Part shown: positions 15,405 to 23,300 of the stretch, piece after piece
Layout of the letters: each line of letters opens with the position of its first letter
How positions within the stretch are numbered: position 1 is the first letter of the stretch
Source of the DNA: Chloroflexota bacterium
GTDB taxonomy: Bacteria > Chloroflexota > Anaerolineae > Anaerolineales > Villigracilaceae
Direction: 5' to 3'
Assembly (NCBI GenBank): GCA_013152325.1
Contig: JAADGN010000143.1
Location: forward strand, 1-33,382
Length of the DNA: 33,382 nucleotides
Position numbers and translations under genes: made by a program
Notes under the pieces: model-generated
Told to the model about the DNA's origin: nothing
The model's database searches: none
Seen by the model: only the letters and a program-made list of their open reading frames with translations

Positions 15405-16379
15405 ATGAAAAGAATCAGACGTCTGCATACCTTCGAACAGATCAAATTGCTGGCCGACCCGCGTCGGATGCAGGTGCTGCGTCTTTTAATGGGCGCCCCC
15501 GCCACGCTGACGCAGTTGGCCGGTAAGCTCGGTCAGTCTCCGGCCTGGGTCCGTCATCACGTCCGCAAACTCGAAGAGGCAGGCTTGATCGAATTGGCCG
15601 AGATCCGCACGAAAGGCACGGTCACCGAAAAATACTATCGGGCAAAATCCGCGGCTTTGCTGCTGCAGGAATTGATCCTGCCGGAAAGCGACCGCCCAAC
15701 CCTGGTGTTCTCCGGCAGTCACGACATGGCCGTCGAAGCCCTCGCGGAGGCTGTGGCGCCGTACATGGACGTCCTCATCCATCCAATCGGTTCGCTGGAC
15801 GGGTTGGTGAATCTCCGCCAGGGAATCTGTCACTTGAGCGGCATTCACCTGTTGGATACCAGCGGAGAATACAACACTCCCTTTGTACAGCGCTTCTTCC
15901 CCGACCGCGCAGTACGCCTGATCACCGTGGCCCACCGTGTACAGGGACTGATGACCGCGCCGGGCAACCCGAAGAATATCCGTTCGATCCAGGAGTTGCT
16001 TCGAACGGATATCCGGCTGGCGAACCGCAACCCCGGTTCGGGAACCCGGCTGTGGCTGGATGCGGAACTCGGGCAATTAGGGGTTTCGGGGACCCACATC
16101 AACGGGTACGATCAGGTGGTGGCCACCCACACAGCCGCTGCGGAATTAGTGGCCGGCAACCAGGCCGACGTAGCCCTCGGTTTGCAGGCCGCCGCAGCGC
16201 AGCAGCAATTGCACTTCCAGCCCCTGTTCGAGGAACGGTATGACCTTGTTCTTCCCGAAGACTTGGTCAACACCCTCGCTCCCCTGCTGGACCATCTGAC
16301 CAGCGCGGCATTCCGGCAAAGCGCACAAGCCCTGACAGGCTACAACACCGCGCTCAGCGGTACGACGATCACACTATAG
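15405..16379 (+). CDS. One-component regulator: ArsR-like HTH fused to periplasmic-binding-like domain
   Basis: This is a 324-residue cytoplasmic protein. Residues about 1-85 form a winged helix of ArsR type (FEQIKLLADPRRMQVLRLLM, then TLTQLAGKLGQSPAWVRHHVRKLEEAGLI). Residues about 100-320 resemble the periplasmic-binding-like domain found with molybdate regulators and MoeA-type proteins (NRNPGSGTRLWLD, THTAAAELVAGNQADVALGL, FEERYDLVLP). It probably senses an oxyanion such as tungstate or molybdate directly. It leads the transporter operon and ends eight bases before the binding protein, so it likely controls its own uptake system. The start at 15405 follows from the promoter. No good ribosome site is seen and the leader is only about 22 bases. 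Confidence 0.82.
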   Translation: MKRIRRLHTFEQIKLLADPRRMQVLRLLMGAPATLTQLAGKLGQSPAWVRHHVRKLEEAGLIELAEIRTKGTVTEKYYRAKSAALLLQELILPESDRPTLVFSGSHDMAVEALAEAVAPYMDVLIHPIGSLDGLVNLRQGICHLSGIHLLDTSGEYNTPFVQRFFPDRAVRLITVAHRVQGLMTAPGNPKNIRSIQELLRTDIRLANRNPGSGTRLWLDAELGQLGVSGTHINGYDQVVATHTAAAELVAGNQADVALGLQAAAAQQQLHFQPLFEERYDLVLPEDLVNTLAPLLDHLTSAAFRQSAQALTGYNTALSGTTITL

Positions 16380-16387
16380 GAGTTCCC

Positions 16388-17200
16388 ATGAAACGTATAC
16401 TGACCCTGCTATTGATCTTTCCCCTGCTGCTGACCGCTTGCGGCAATCTGATAGAAGACAACGTCATCATCCTGGCGACCACGACCAGCACCCAGGATTC
16501 AGGTCTGCTGGACGTCCTCATCCCGATCTTTGAAACCGAGAACGGGTACACGGTCAAGACCATCGCCGTCGGGACCGGCAAGGCCCTGTCGATGGGCGAG
16601 AACGGGGACGCCGACGTCCTGCTCGTCCACGCGCCGGACGCCGAAATGGCGGTCATGGAGTCCGGGTCCGGTCTGGACCGGTTCCTGGTCATGCACAACG
16701 ACTTCGTGATCGTCGGCCCCGCGTCCGATCCCGCCAACCTGCGTGGAATGACGAGCGCCTCCGCAGCCTTTATCCGGATCGCCGAGTCATCCGCGCCCTT
16801 CGTCTCACGCGGCGACGATTCCGGCACCGACAAAAAGGAGCGCGCCATCTGGGAAAGCGTCGGGGTGACGCCCGCCTGGGACGGCTATATCGAAAGCGGG
16901 CAGGGCATGGGCGCGACCCTGCTGGTCGCCTCCGAAAAATCGGCCTACACCCTGACAGACCGCGCCACCTACCTGGCCTATCAAGACAAGGTTGCGCTCG
17001 ATATCATGGTCGAAGGCGACGAGGTCTTCATGAACATTTACCACGTCATCACGATCAACCCCGAAAAATGGCCGGAGGTCAATTACAAAGGCGCCCTGGC
17101 CTTTGCCAACTTCCTGGTCGCGCCGTCAACCCAGGGGATCATCAGCACCTTCGGCGTGGACGAGTACGGCCAACCGCTCTTTTTCCCCGACGCCGAATAA
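16388..17200 (+). CDS. tupA: Tungstate-type ABC substrate-binding lipoprotein
   Basis: This 270-residue protein has lipobox LLLTAC (Cys18). The mature start, VIILATTTSTQDSGLLDVLI, is the TupA signature (TTTSTQDSGL), an oxyanion-contacting loop. Further family text is GTGKALSMGENGDADVLLVHAP, FVSRGDDSGTDKKE and GQGMGATLLVASEKSAYTLTDR. TupA proteins bind tungstate with high affinity; some relatives take molybdate. TAGGAG stands six bases before the ATG. It follows its regulator and precedes permease and ATPase genes, completing a transporter. Confidence 0.9.
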   Translation: MKRILTLLLIFPLLLTACGNLIEDNVIILATTTSTQDSGLLDVLIPIFETENGYTVKTIAVGTGKALSMGENGDADVLLVHAPDAEMAVMESGSGLDRFLVMHNDFVIVGPASDPANLRGMTSASAAFIRIAESSAPFVSRGDDSGTDKKERAIWESVGVTPAWDGYIESGQGMGATLLVASEKSAYTLTDRATYLAYQDKVALDIMVEGDEVFMNIYHVITINPEKWPEVNYKGALAFANFLVAPSTQGIISTFGVDEYGQPLFFPDAE

Positions 17201-17263
17201 TCCGACCCCCTCGCATTCGCAGGAGCGATTGGTCAGCCGCCCCCGCGAATGTCCTGACAGCCG

Positions 17264-17911
17264 ATGAACCCCGAAATCTTCCAGATCACCGTCCTCTCCC
17301 TGCAAGTCTCCGGCCTGGCGACCGGCATCAGTCTGCTGCTCGGCCTGCCGCTGGGCACATGGCTGGCGCTGGGCCATTTCCGCGGACGGAAACTGCTGCT
17401 CAGCCTGGTCAACACCGGCATGGCCCTGCCGCCGGTCGTGGTCGGGCTGGTCGTCTCGCTGACCTTGTGGCGCAGCGGTCCGCTCGGCAGTTTGCGGCTG
17501 ATCTACACCCCGGCGGCCATCGTCACCGCCCAGACCATCATCGCCGCCCCGGTCGTGACCGGCCTGACCGCCGCCGCCCTGCAGGCCCTCGACCCGCGTC
17601 TGGCATTGCAGCTGCGCGGGCTGGGCGCGTCGCGCTGGCAGGTCACGCTGGCCCTGTGGCGTGAAGCCCGCCTGCCGCTGCTGGCGGCGCTGATGGCCGG
17701 CTTCGGCTCGGTCATTTCGGAGGTGGGCGCTTCGATGATGGTCGGCGGCAACATCCGCGGCCAGACCCGCGTGCTGACGACCGCCATCGTGCTCGAGACC
17801 GGCAAAGGCAACTTCGACATCGCCATCGCGCTCAGCATCCTGCTGCTGGCCCTGGCGCTGCTGGTCAACCTCGGCCTGACCTGGATCCAGCAGCGGGAGG
17901 GGCGGACATGA
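17264..17911 (+). CDS. tupB: Tungstate-type ABC transporter permease
   Basis: This 215-residue inner-membrane protein has about five hydrophobic segments. The binding-protein-dependent permease EAA-loop region is ALDPRLALQLRGLGASRWQV, where GA-x-R-W is the ATPase contact. GSVISEVGASMMVGGNIRGQTRVLTTAI, the characteristic block of TupB/ModB-like permeases, lies near the C-terminus. It begins 63 bases after tupA without a strong ribosome site, and its stop overlaps the ATPase start as ATGA. Confidence 0.88.
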   Translation: MNPEIFQITVLSLQVSGLATGISLLLGLPLGTWLALGHFRGRKLLLSLVNTGMALPPVVVGLVVSLTLWRSGPLGSLRLIYTPAAIVTAQTIIAAPVVTGLTAAALQALDPRLALQLRGLGASRWQVTLALWREARLPLLAALMAGFGSVISEVGASMMVGGNIRGQTRVLTTAIVLETGKGNFDIAIALSILLLALALLVNLGLTWIQQREGRT

Positions 17912-18975
17912 CCCCGATCCTGCGTGTGGAAGACCTGCACGTCAAAGACATCCTGTCCGTCCCCCGGCTGGATGTCCGGCGCGGCGAGGTGCTGACGGTC
18001 GTCGGGCCGAACGGGGCGGGCAAAAGCACCCTGCTGCTGACCCTGGCCGGGCTGCTGCGTCCCGAGGCCGGGCAGGTCTGGTTCGACGGCGCGCCGCTCG
18101 ATTTCGGCCGCAACCTGTCCTACCGCCGCCGGATCGGACTGGTGATGCAGGCCCCGCTCCTGCAGGACATCAGCGTATTCGACAATGTGGCCGCCGGGCT
18201 GCGCTTCCGCGGCGCGGCGGAGGCGGACGTCCGGCGCATCGTGCCGCAGTGGCTGGAGCGGCTGGACATTGCCCATCTCAGCCGGCGCGGACCGCGCAAA
18301 CTCTCCGGCGGCGAGGCCCAGCGCGTCAGCCTGGCCCGCGCCCTGGCCGTGACGCCCGACCTGCTGCTGCTCGACGAACCCTTCAGCGCCCTGGACGCGC
18401 CCACCCGCGCCCACCTGATCGGCGACCTGCAATCCCTGCTGGCCGAGACCGGCATCACCACGGTTTTCATCACCCACGACCTGGATGAAGCCCTGCAACT
18501 GGGCGACCGCATGACCGTGCTGATCGACGGCCAGGTACGGCAGATCGCCGCGCCCGAAGACATCTTCGCCGCGCCCGCCGACGCGGACGTGGCCGCTTTC
18601 GTCGGGGTGGAGACGGTCGTCCCGGGTACGGTCAGCAGGTCCGGGTCCGGGATGGTGCTGGTGCAGGTCAAGGATCAGGAACTGGAAGCCGTCAGGGAAC
18701 TGGATGTCGGCCGGGAGGTGCTGTTCTGCGTCCGGCCCGAAGATGTCACCCTGCACAGCAAAAAGCGGACGCCCGGTTCCAGCGCCCGCAACTGCCTGTC
18801 AGGGGTTATCCGGCAGATCGTCCCACAGGGCGCGCTGATGCGGGTCACGCTCGATTGCAGCTTCCCGCTGACAGCGCTGGTCACCCGGGCTTCCGCCCGC
18901 GAGATGGGCCTGGCCGAGGGACGGACCGTCCAGGCCTCGTTCAAAGCCAGCGCGGTCCACCTGATCCCCCGTTAA
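17908..18975 (+). CDS. tupC: Tungstate-type ABC transporter ATP-binding protein with TOBE-like domain
   Basis: This 355-residue ATPase has Walker A GPNGAGKST near residue 32, signature LSGGEAQRVSLARAL near 132, Walker B LLLLDEP, D-loop FSALDAPTR and switch His in ITHDLDEAL. Residues about 230-350 form a C-terminal regulatory region of TOBE type (VLFCVRPEDVTLHS, PLTALVTRASAREMGLAEG), which in molybdate relatives can bind the oxyanion and inhibit uptake. GGAGGGG precedes the ATG inside tupB. It is the last gene of the operon; a 13-bp hairpin follows. Confidence 0.88.
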   Translation: MTPILRVEDLHVKDILSVPRLDVRRGEVLTVVGPNGAGKSTLLLTLAGLLRPEAGQVWFDGAPLDFGRNLSYRRRIGLVMQAPLLQDISVFDNVAAGLRFRGAAEADVRRIVPQWLERLDIAHLSRRGPRKLSGGEAQRVSLARALAVTPDLLLLDEPFSALDAPTRAHLIGDLQSLLAETGITTVFITHDLDEALQLGDRMTVLIDGQVRQIAAPEDIFAAPADADVAAFVGVETVVPGTVSRSGSGMVLVQVKDQELEAVRELDVGREVLFCVRPEDVTLHSKKRTPGSSARNCLSGVIRQIVPQGALMRVTLDCSFPLTALVTRASAREMGLAEGRTVQASFKASAVHLIPR

Positions 18976-18978
18976 TTG

Positions 18979-19009
18979 GACAAATCCCGCGCCGTTCGCG
19001 GGATTTGTC
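18979..19009 (+). terminator. Hairpin after the tup operon
   Basis: A perfect 13-bp stem GACAAATCCCGCG-CCGTT-CGCGGGATTTGTC begins four bases after the ATPase stop. There is no T-run, so it could be a 3' stabiliser or a weak terminator. The rest of the gap to 19177 shows nothing recognisable. Confidence 0.55.
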
Positions 19010-19177
19010 AGACCAGCTCAGAGGGAGGAGAGAGTATTTTTCAAAGCAGGCCAAAGGAGGAATGCGCCCGCTTTAGTTTTAGTGTAGGATATGTCTGACA
19101 ATTCGACCAGTGACAGGAGTCACAAAACGGGGTGACGAAGTGCGCATTTACAGCAAGACAATACTCACCAACCAGGT

Positions 19178-20422
19178 TTAACGTTTGTCCAAACGATAAA
19201 TCGCGCCGCCATAATCCGCCAGGTAGACCTCGCCACGCTCATCCTGTCCAAAAGCGGCAATGGTGAACCGCGTCTCGAACAGCAGGCGGGCCTGCCACAC
19301 ACCGCCGACAGGCAGCAGCCCCCAGATCTTCCTGCTGCAAAAGTCAGCATACAGGTACACGCCCTGCCATTCCGGCAAATCCGCGCCGCGATAGACCACG
19401 CCGCCCGTCACCGAGCACCCCTGCTCGTGGCCGTACTCCATCACCGGCGCGACCAGCGCCATCCCCGCCGGAGGCTGCCCGGCATAGACATGCGTTCCTT
19501 CCATATAATTCCAGCCAAAATTCACCCCGCCGGGCGTGCCTGCGGGCAGGTAGTCGATCTCCTCCCACAACTCCTGTCCCACGTCGCCAATATACAGGTC
19601 GCCGGTTGCCGCGTCGAAGGTATAGCGCCAGGGATTTCGCAGACCGTAAGCCCAGATTTCCGGCAGGCCGCCGCCAGAGACAAACGGATTGTCCGCCGGG
19701 ACAGCATATAACTCGCCGCCGTCCACGTCAATGCGCAGCATCTTGCCGAGCATCGTATCCAACGACTGGCCATTGCCGTGCGGATCGCCGCCGGAGCCGC
19801 CGTCGCCCAGGCCGATGTAGAGATAGCCGTCCGGGCCGAAGACCAAGCCGCCGCCGTTGTGGTTGCTGTAGGGCTGCTCAACATGCAACAGGGCGGTTTC
19901 GCTCGCCGGATCGGCCTGGTTCGGGTCGGCGGAAACGTGAAAGCGGGCAACGACGGTGTTCCCATCGCGATCGGTGTAATTGACGAAGAACAAACCGTTT
20001 TCGGCGTAACGCGGATGAAAGGCCAGCCCCAGCAAACCCTGTTCCGCCTTGCGGCTGCCAACCCGTTTGCGGACGTCGAGGAACGGCGTCTCCAACAACC
20101 GGCCATTCTGGATAATGCGGATGCGCCCCTCCTGCTCGACCACGAACAGCCGCCCGGAGCCATCGCCTGCGTGCTGGACGTCCAGCGGCTGCTCCAACCC
20201 ATCCGCGACGACGACCCACTGGTAACCCTGCGGATCGGGGAATTCGCTCACGGACTCCGGAGGCGCTATCGGGGAAGCGGAGGGAACGGCGACCGTCGGA
20301 GGCGAGGGTTCGGTCACGACAACGGGAGCAGGCTGGGTCGGCGGTCGAACCGTCTCGACTGCCGGTGCGGGCGCACAGGCGGAGAAAAACAGAACGGACA
20401 GCAGGAACACAAACGTCTTCAT
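19178..20422 (-). CDS. PQQ-type sugar dehydrogenase (GSDH family) lipoprotein
   Basis: This 414-residue protein starts MKTFVFLLSVLFFSACAPAP (lipobox FSAC, Cys16) and has a Pro/Val-rich linker to about residue 60. A six-bladed beta-propeller of the glucose/sorbosone dehydrogenase family follows. Recognisable text is ADGLEQPLDVQHAGDGSGRLFVVEQEGRI, RKAEQGLLGLAFHPRYAENG and NHNGGGLVFGPDGYLYIGLGDGGSGGDP; the His in NHNGGG corresponds to the catalytic base of soluble glucose dehydrogenase. GLRNPWRYTFD and INFGWN-like VNFGWNYMEG follow. It would oxidise aldoses at the cell surface with PQQ, although no PQQ synthesis genes are in the window. The frame extends upstream to 20497, but the signal peptide fixes the start. 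It begins 13 bases after the DUF1232 gene on the same strand. Confidence 0.9.
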   Translation of the reverse strand: MKTFVFLLSVLFFSACAPAPAVETVRPPTQPAPVVVTEPSPPTVAVPSASPIAPPESVSEFPDPQGYQWVVVADGLEQPLDVQHAGDGSGRLFVVEQEGRIRIIQNGRLLETPFLDVRKRVGSRKAEQGLLGLAFHPRYAENGLFFVNYTDRDGNTVVARFHVSADPNQADPASETALLHVEQPYSNHNGGGLVFGPDGYLYIGLGDGGSGGDPHGNGQSLDTMLGKMLRIDVDGGELYAVPADNPFVSGGGLPEIWAYGLRNPWRYTFDAATGDLYIGDVGQELWEEIDYLPAGTPGGVNFGWNYMEGTHVYAGQPPAGMALVAPVMEYGHEQGCSVTGGVVYRGADLPEWQGVYLYADFCSRKIWGLLPVGGVWQARLLFETRFTIAAFGQDERGEVYLADYGGAIYRLDKR

Positions 20423-20435
20423 GCCATTTCCGTAT

Positions 20436-20816
20436 CTAATCCCTGTCATCGGGCATTTCGACCACTTCGGCGTCCACCACGTCTTCGTTCGCGTCATCCA
20501 CGATGTCCACGTTGCTGGTCAACCGCCTGACGTGCTCCTGGACGATGTCGGGCGGACAGAATTCGAGGAACAGATAGACGCCGAGCCACAGCACGGCAGC
20601 ATCGTCCAGCGCGCCAATGACGGGCAGCGCGATGCCCGGCGCCAGGTCTATCGGCCAGATCAGGTAGGCCAGCGAGGCCAGCGGGAGCAGTTTGAGCAGC
20701 GGATTGACGCGCGGGTCGCTCATCAGGCGCGAGACCAGTTTTATGCGCATGACAAGGCCGCGTATGCCCCCGCCGTCGGGGGGAATCGTGATTTTGCTTG
20801 GTTTTTTGTTTGGCAT
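20436..20816 (-). CDS. DUF1232 (YkvA-like) membrane protein
   Basis: This is a 126-residue small protein. The DUF1232 core runs over residues about 28-70 (SDPRVNPLLKLLPLASLAYLIWPIDLAPG, IPVIGALDDAAVLWLG), where the PIDLxPxxxxxxGxLDD pattern is characteristic. Two hydrophobic segments suggest membrane association, and the C-terminus is strongly acidic (DIVDDANEDVVDAEVVEMPDDRD). AGGAGA precedes the ATG. Function of the family is unknown. It is probably co-transcribed with the sugar dehydrogenase, and is divergent from the OsmC-like gene. Confidence 0.85.
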   Translation of the reverse strand: MPNKKPSKITIPPDGGGIRGLVMRIKLVSRLMSDPRVNPLLKLLPLASLAYLIWPIDLAPGIALPVIGALDDAAVLWLGVYLFLEFCPPDIVQEHVRRLTSNVDIVDDANEDVVDAEVVEMPDDRD

Positions 20817-20944
20817 GGTGTCTCCTGTCTGCCTGTCTGGGCGGGAACGATAACAGCATTATAAAGCACAACATGCAACTTTTTTCACCCCGCGTCATCT
20901 TAAAGAAAGTACGTGTAACGAATCCAACTCAGGAGATTACCATC

Positions 20945-21349
20945 ATGGAAATGATCATTGATTTTCCCGGCGGCGCGCGCGTAGACGCGCACTTCGGCCC
21001 GTATACCGTCAAGACCGACCAGCCGCCGATGGGCGGCGGAGAAGGCTCCGCGCCGACGCCGTTTGCCATTTTCCTGGCTTCGCTCGGCACCTGCGCCGGG
21101 ATTTACGTGCTGGGCTTCTGCCGTCAGCGCGGTCTGTCCGCCGAAGGTATCCGCATCATCCAGCGCATGCACAGCAACCCCAAAACGGGACTGGTCGGCA
21201 AGTTCGAACTGGAGATCCAGGTTCCGCCGGATTTTCCGGAGAAGTACCGCCCGTCGCTGGTGCGCTCGGCGGAATTGTGCGCGGTAAAGAAGCATTTCGA
21301 GAATCCACCGCAGTTCGAGATCACGACCAAGGAAGTTGCCGCGGCGTAA
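20945..21349 (+). CDS. OsmC family protein (YhfA-like)
   Basis: This 134-residue cytoplasmic protein has both conserved cysteines of the OsmC/Ohr fold: Cys in FLASLGTCAGIYVLGFC (about residue 51) and Cys in LVRSAELCAVKKHFENPP (about residue 114). GEGSAPTPFAIFLASLGTC is the usual signature. OsmC and Ohr members reduce organic peroxides with these thiols; the YhfA-like branch is less well characterised. The ATG at 20945 has AGGAG nine bases upstream; an ATG two codons later is also possible. The reading frame is open far upstream, but the family begins here. Confidence 0.88.
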   Translation: MEMIIDFPGGARVDAHFGPYTVKTDQPPMGGGEGSAPTPFAIFLASLGTCAGIYVLGFCRQRGLSAEGIRIIQRMHSNPKTGLVGKFELEIQVPPDFPEKYRPSLVRSAELCAVKKHFENPPQFEITTKEVAAA

Positions 21350-21394
21350 CGCCAACGGGGCGGCCTGACGGCCGCCCTGCTGTATAATTGCGCC

Positions 21395-21871
21395 ATGCCT
21401 TATCTGATCGACGGTCACAACCTGATCCCCAAAATTGGCCTGAGCCTGCACTCGCTGGACGACGAGATGCAGTTGGTGGCAATCTTGCGGGAATTTTGCA
21501 GGCTGCAACGGAAGCGGGTGGACGTCTATTTCGACGGCGCGCCGCCCGGACAAAACGGCGCGCGCAAATTCGGCGCGGTGACCGCGTACTTCGTCCGCCA
21601 GGGCCGCACCGCCGATGACGCCATCCGTTCACGATTGCAGAAGCTGGGCAATGCCGCGCGCAACTGGACGGTGGTCTCGTCCGACAGGGCGGTACAGGCC
21701 AATGCGAGGGCGGCACGCGCAGCCTGCGTCTCGTCCGATGCGTTCGCCCGCCAGGTGACGCAGGCCCGTCTCGCCAACTTGGAGAACCCGGCGGAGGAAA
21801 GCACGCTTTCCCCCGAAGAAGTGGACGAATGGATGAAAATTTTTGGCGACGAAATAGGAGAAAGCGGATAA
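21395..21871 (+). CDS. NYN-domain (YacP-like) predicted RNase
   Basis: This 158-residue protein has PIN-like NYN text. The first acidic site is YLIDGHNLIPKIG, the second VDVYFDGAPPG, and the third, VVSSDRAVQANARA, follows ADDAIRSRL. The Asp residues in these blocks correspond to the metal site of YacP/Rae1 ribosome-associated endonucleases. It starts 45 bases after the OsmC-like stop on the same strand. A Glu-rich C-terminal tail (LSPEEVDEWMKIF) follows the fold. RNA targets cannot be predicted. Confidence 0.85.
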   Translation: MPYLIDGHNLIPKIGLSLHSLDDEMQLVAILREFCRLQRKRVDVYFDGAPPGQNGARKFGAVTAYFVRQGRTADDAIRSRLQKLGNAARNWTVVSSDRAVQANARAARAACVSSDAFARQVTQARLANLENPAEESTLSPEEVDEWMKIFGDEIGESG

Positions 21872-21907
21872 CTCTAATCTTATTTTAAGGTAAATGGGAT
21901 AATTTTG

Positions 21908-21922
21908 GTGTATATTATACAC
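21908..21922. promoter_or_regulatory. 15-base perfect palindrome (GTGTATA-T-TATACAC)
   Basis: This is a 7-1-7 perfect palindrome in an AT-rich stretch after the NYN gene. It contains TATATT/TATTAT, which could serve as a -10 box for the segment leading to the terminator at 22029-22066. It could equally be an operator. No convincing -35 box was seen. Confidence 0.45.
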
Positions 21923-22066
21923 AACGACACCTGCCCTCCCTTTTATTGGTATTTAGGTGTCTACCACCGACAAAACGGGCCAGCGTGCTCCCCCCATGTT
22001 AGCCCACGGTGGTGTCCCTCCCCCCCTAGATCACCAGACGTTTCACGTCTGGTGATCGTTTTTTTT
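21923..22066 (+). ncRNA. Candidate structured small RNA ending at an intrinsic terminator
   Basis: Between the palindrome and the terminator, two further complementary pairs are visible: GACACCT (21926-21932) with AGGTGTC (21955-21961), and ACCACCG with CGGTGGT flanking GGGCCAGCGTGC...GTTAGCCC. No ORF or known RNA family was recognised. It may be a free small RNA or merely the 3' end of the NYN transcript. Confidence 0.35.
22029..22066 (+). terminator. Strong intrinsic terminator
   Basis: A perfect 12-bp stem GATCACCAGACG-TTTCA-CGTCTGGTGATC (22029-22057) is followed by G and eight T residues. It ends either the NYN transcript or the candidate small RNA, and isolates the deacetylase gene. Confidence 0.9.
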
Positions 22067-22089
22067 ACATCTGCGCCGCACAATTCTTG

Positions 22090-22095
22090 TATAAT
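22090..22095 (+). promoter_or_regulatory. -10 box of a near-leaderless promoter
   Basis: A perfect TATAAT ends seven bases before the deacetylase ATG, so transcription would start at or beside the ATG. The -35 region is weak (TTTACA, 20 bases upstream). Confidence 0.5.
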
Positions 22096-22101
22096 GGAAA
22101 C

Positions 22102-23109
22102 ATGAAGACCGTTTACACGCTGGTCTCCTCGCCGACACATGCCTATGCCGGGCACCCCGAATCGCCGCAGCGTTTCGCCCGACTGGAAGCCTGCCTCAGC
22201 AGGCGGACGGATATCGAACGCCTGGAGGCGGCTCCGGCCCGCCTGGACGAAATCAGCCGCGTACACACGCCGCGCATGATCACAGGCCTGGAGGCCGCCT
22301 GCCGGCAAGGGCCGGGCATCATCGACCACGCCCCCACGTACGTCACCCGGACATCTTTCGACGACGCCCTGCTCGCATCAGGCGGGACGTTAGCCTGCTC
22401 CCGCCTTGTTTGGGAGGGCGCGGCCCCGAACGGATTCGCCCTCGTCCGCCCGCCGGGGCATCACGCCGAGCCGGGCCGCGCGATGGGCTTCTGCCTGTTC
22501 AACAACGCGGCCGTGGCCGCCAAAGACGCGCTGGCCCGCGGGTTGGAACGCGCCCTGATCGTGGATTTCGACGCCCATCACGGCAACGGCACACAGGCCG
22601 CCTTCCGGGACGATGAACGCGTGGCCTATCTCTCGACACACCAGGAGGGCATCTACCCAGGCTCCGGGCGGATCGAAGACGTCCCGCACGCCAAAGGACG
22701 CATTGTCAACGTGCCGCTGCCGGCCTTCAGCGGCGACGCGGCTTTCCGGCGGATCGCCGAGGCCGTCATCACGCCGCTGGCGGCGCGTTTCCGTCCGCAG
22801 ATGATCTTCGTCTCAGCCGGATTCGACTCGCACTGGAACGATCCGCTGACCAGCCTGGGACTCACCAGCGCGGGATTCTTCGTCCTTGCCCAACGCCTGG
22901 TCGGGCTGGCGCAGGAACACTGCGGAGGGAAGATCGTCTTCGTGCTGGAGGGCGGCTACGACCCGCAGAACGTCGCCGACGGGGCGACGGCCGTCTTCGC
23001 CGCGCTGACCGGCTCCGAGTCCGCGCCGGGTGGCGGCGACGCGTCCCCCCATCCGGAGCCGGACATCACCCCGCGCCTGGACGAGGTGCGGCGCTGGCAG
23101 GGGCTGTAG
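22102..23109 (+). CDS. Histone deacetylase family protein (class II/AcuC-like)
   Basis: This 335-residue protein has the full arginase/deacetylase site. The His120-His121 dyad lies in VRPPGHHAEPGRAMGFCLFN, zinc ligands Asp157 and His159 in VDFDAHHGNGTQ, and the third zinc ligand Asp242 in SAGFDSHWNDPLT; EGGYD carries the Gly-Tyr pair near the C-terminus. Bacterial members deacetylate small amines, polyamines or acetylated proteins; the substrate here is not evident. The reading frame opens 15 bases earlier, but the promoter position fixes the start at the second ATG. It is monocistronic, preceded by a terminator and followed by the nirS control region. Confidence 0.92.
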   Translation: MKTVYTLVSSPTHAYAGHPESPQRFARLEACLSRRTDIERLEAAPARLDEISRVHTPRMITGLEAACRQGPGIIDHAPTYVTRTSFDDALLASGGTLACSRLVWEGAAPNGFALVRPPGHHAEPGRAMGFCLFNNAAVAAKDALARGLERALIVDFDAHHGNGTQAAFRDDERVAYLSTHQEGIYPGSGRIEDVPHAKGRIVNVPLPAFSGDAAFRRIAEAVITPLAARFRPQMIFVSAGFDSHWNDPLTSLGLTSAGFFVLAQRLVGLAQEHCGGKIVFVLEGGYDPQNVADGATAVFAALTGSESAPGGGDASPHPEPDITPRLDEVRRWQGL

Positions 23110-23122
23110 CTTCACTTCAAAT

Positions 23123-23138
23123 TGTGACTTATATCACA
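23123..23138. promoter_or_regulatory. CRP/FNR-family binding site upstream of nirS
   Basis: TGTGA-CTTATA-TCACA is a perfect half-site pair with the six-base spacer of the CRP class. A -10-like TAGAAA at 23160-23165 would put the transcription start near 23172, centring the site at about -41.5, the class II activator position. The leader of about 130 bases contains a palindrome CCGTTCGAACGG at 23233-23244. Confidence 0.7.
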
Positions 23139-23300
23139 GCACGCGGCGCGTTTTTGTGCTAGAAAGAACATGTATGCTGCGTTTCTCAAAGCACACGCCC
23201 CTCCGGGGCTGTATCCCAACAGGCTCAACGCACCGTTCGAACGGCGAACTGCGTGAGTCCTGACGTTAAACAGGAGACCATCTTGAAGGAGATTTACACC

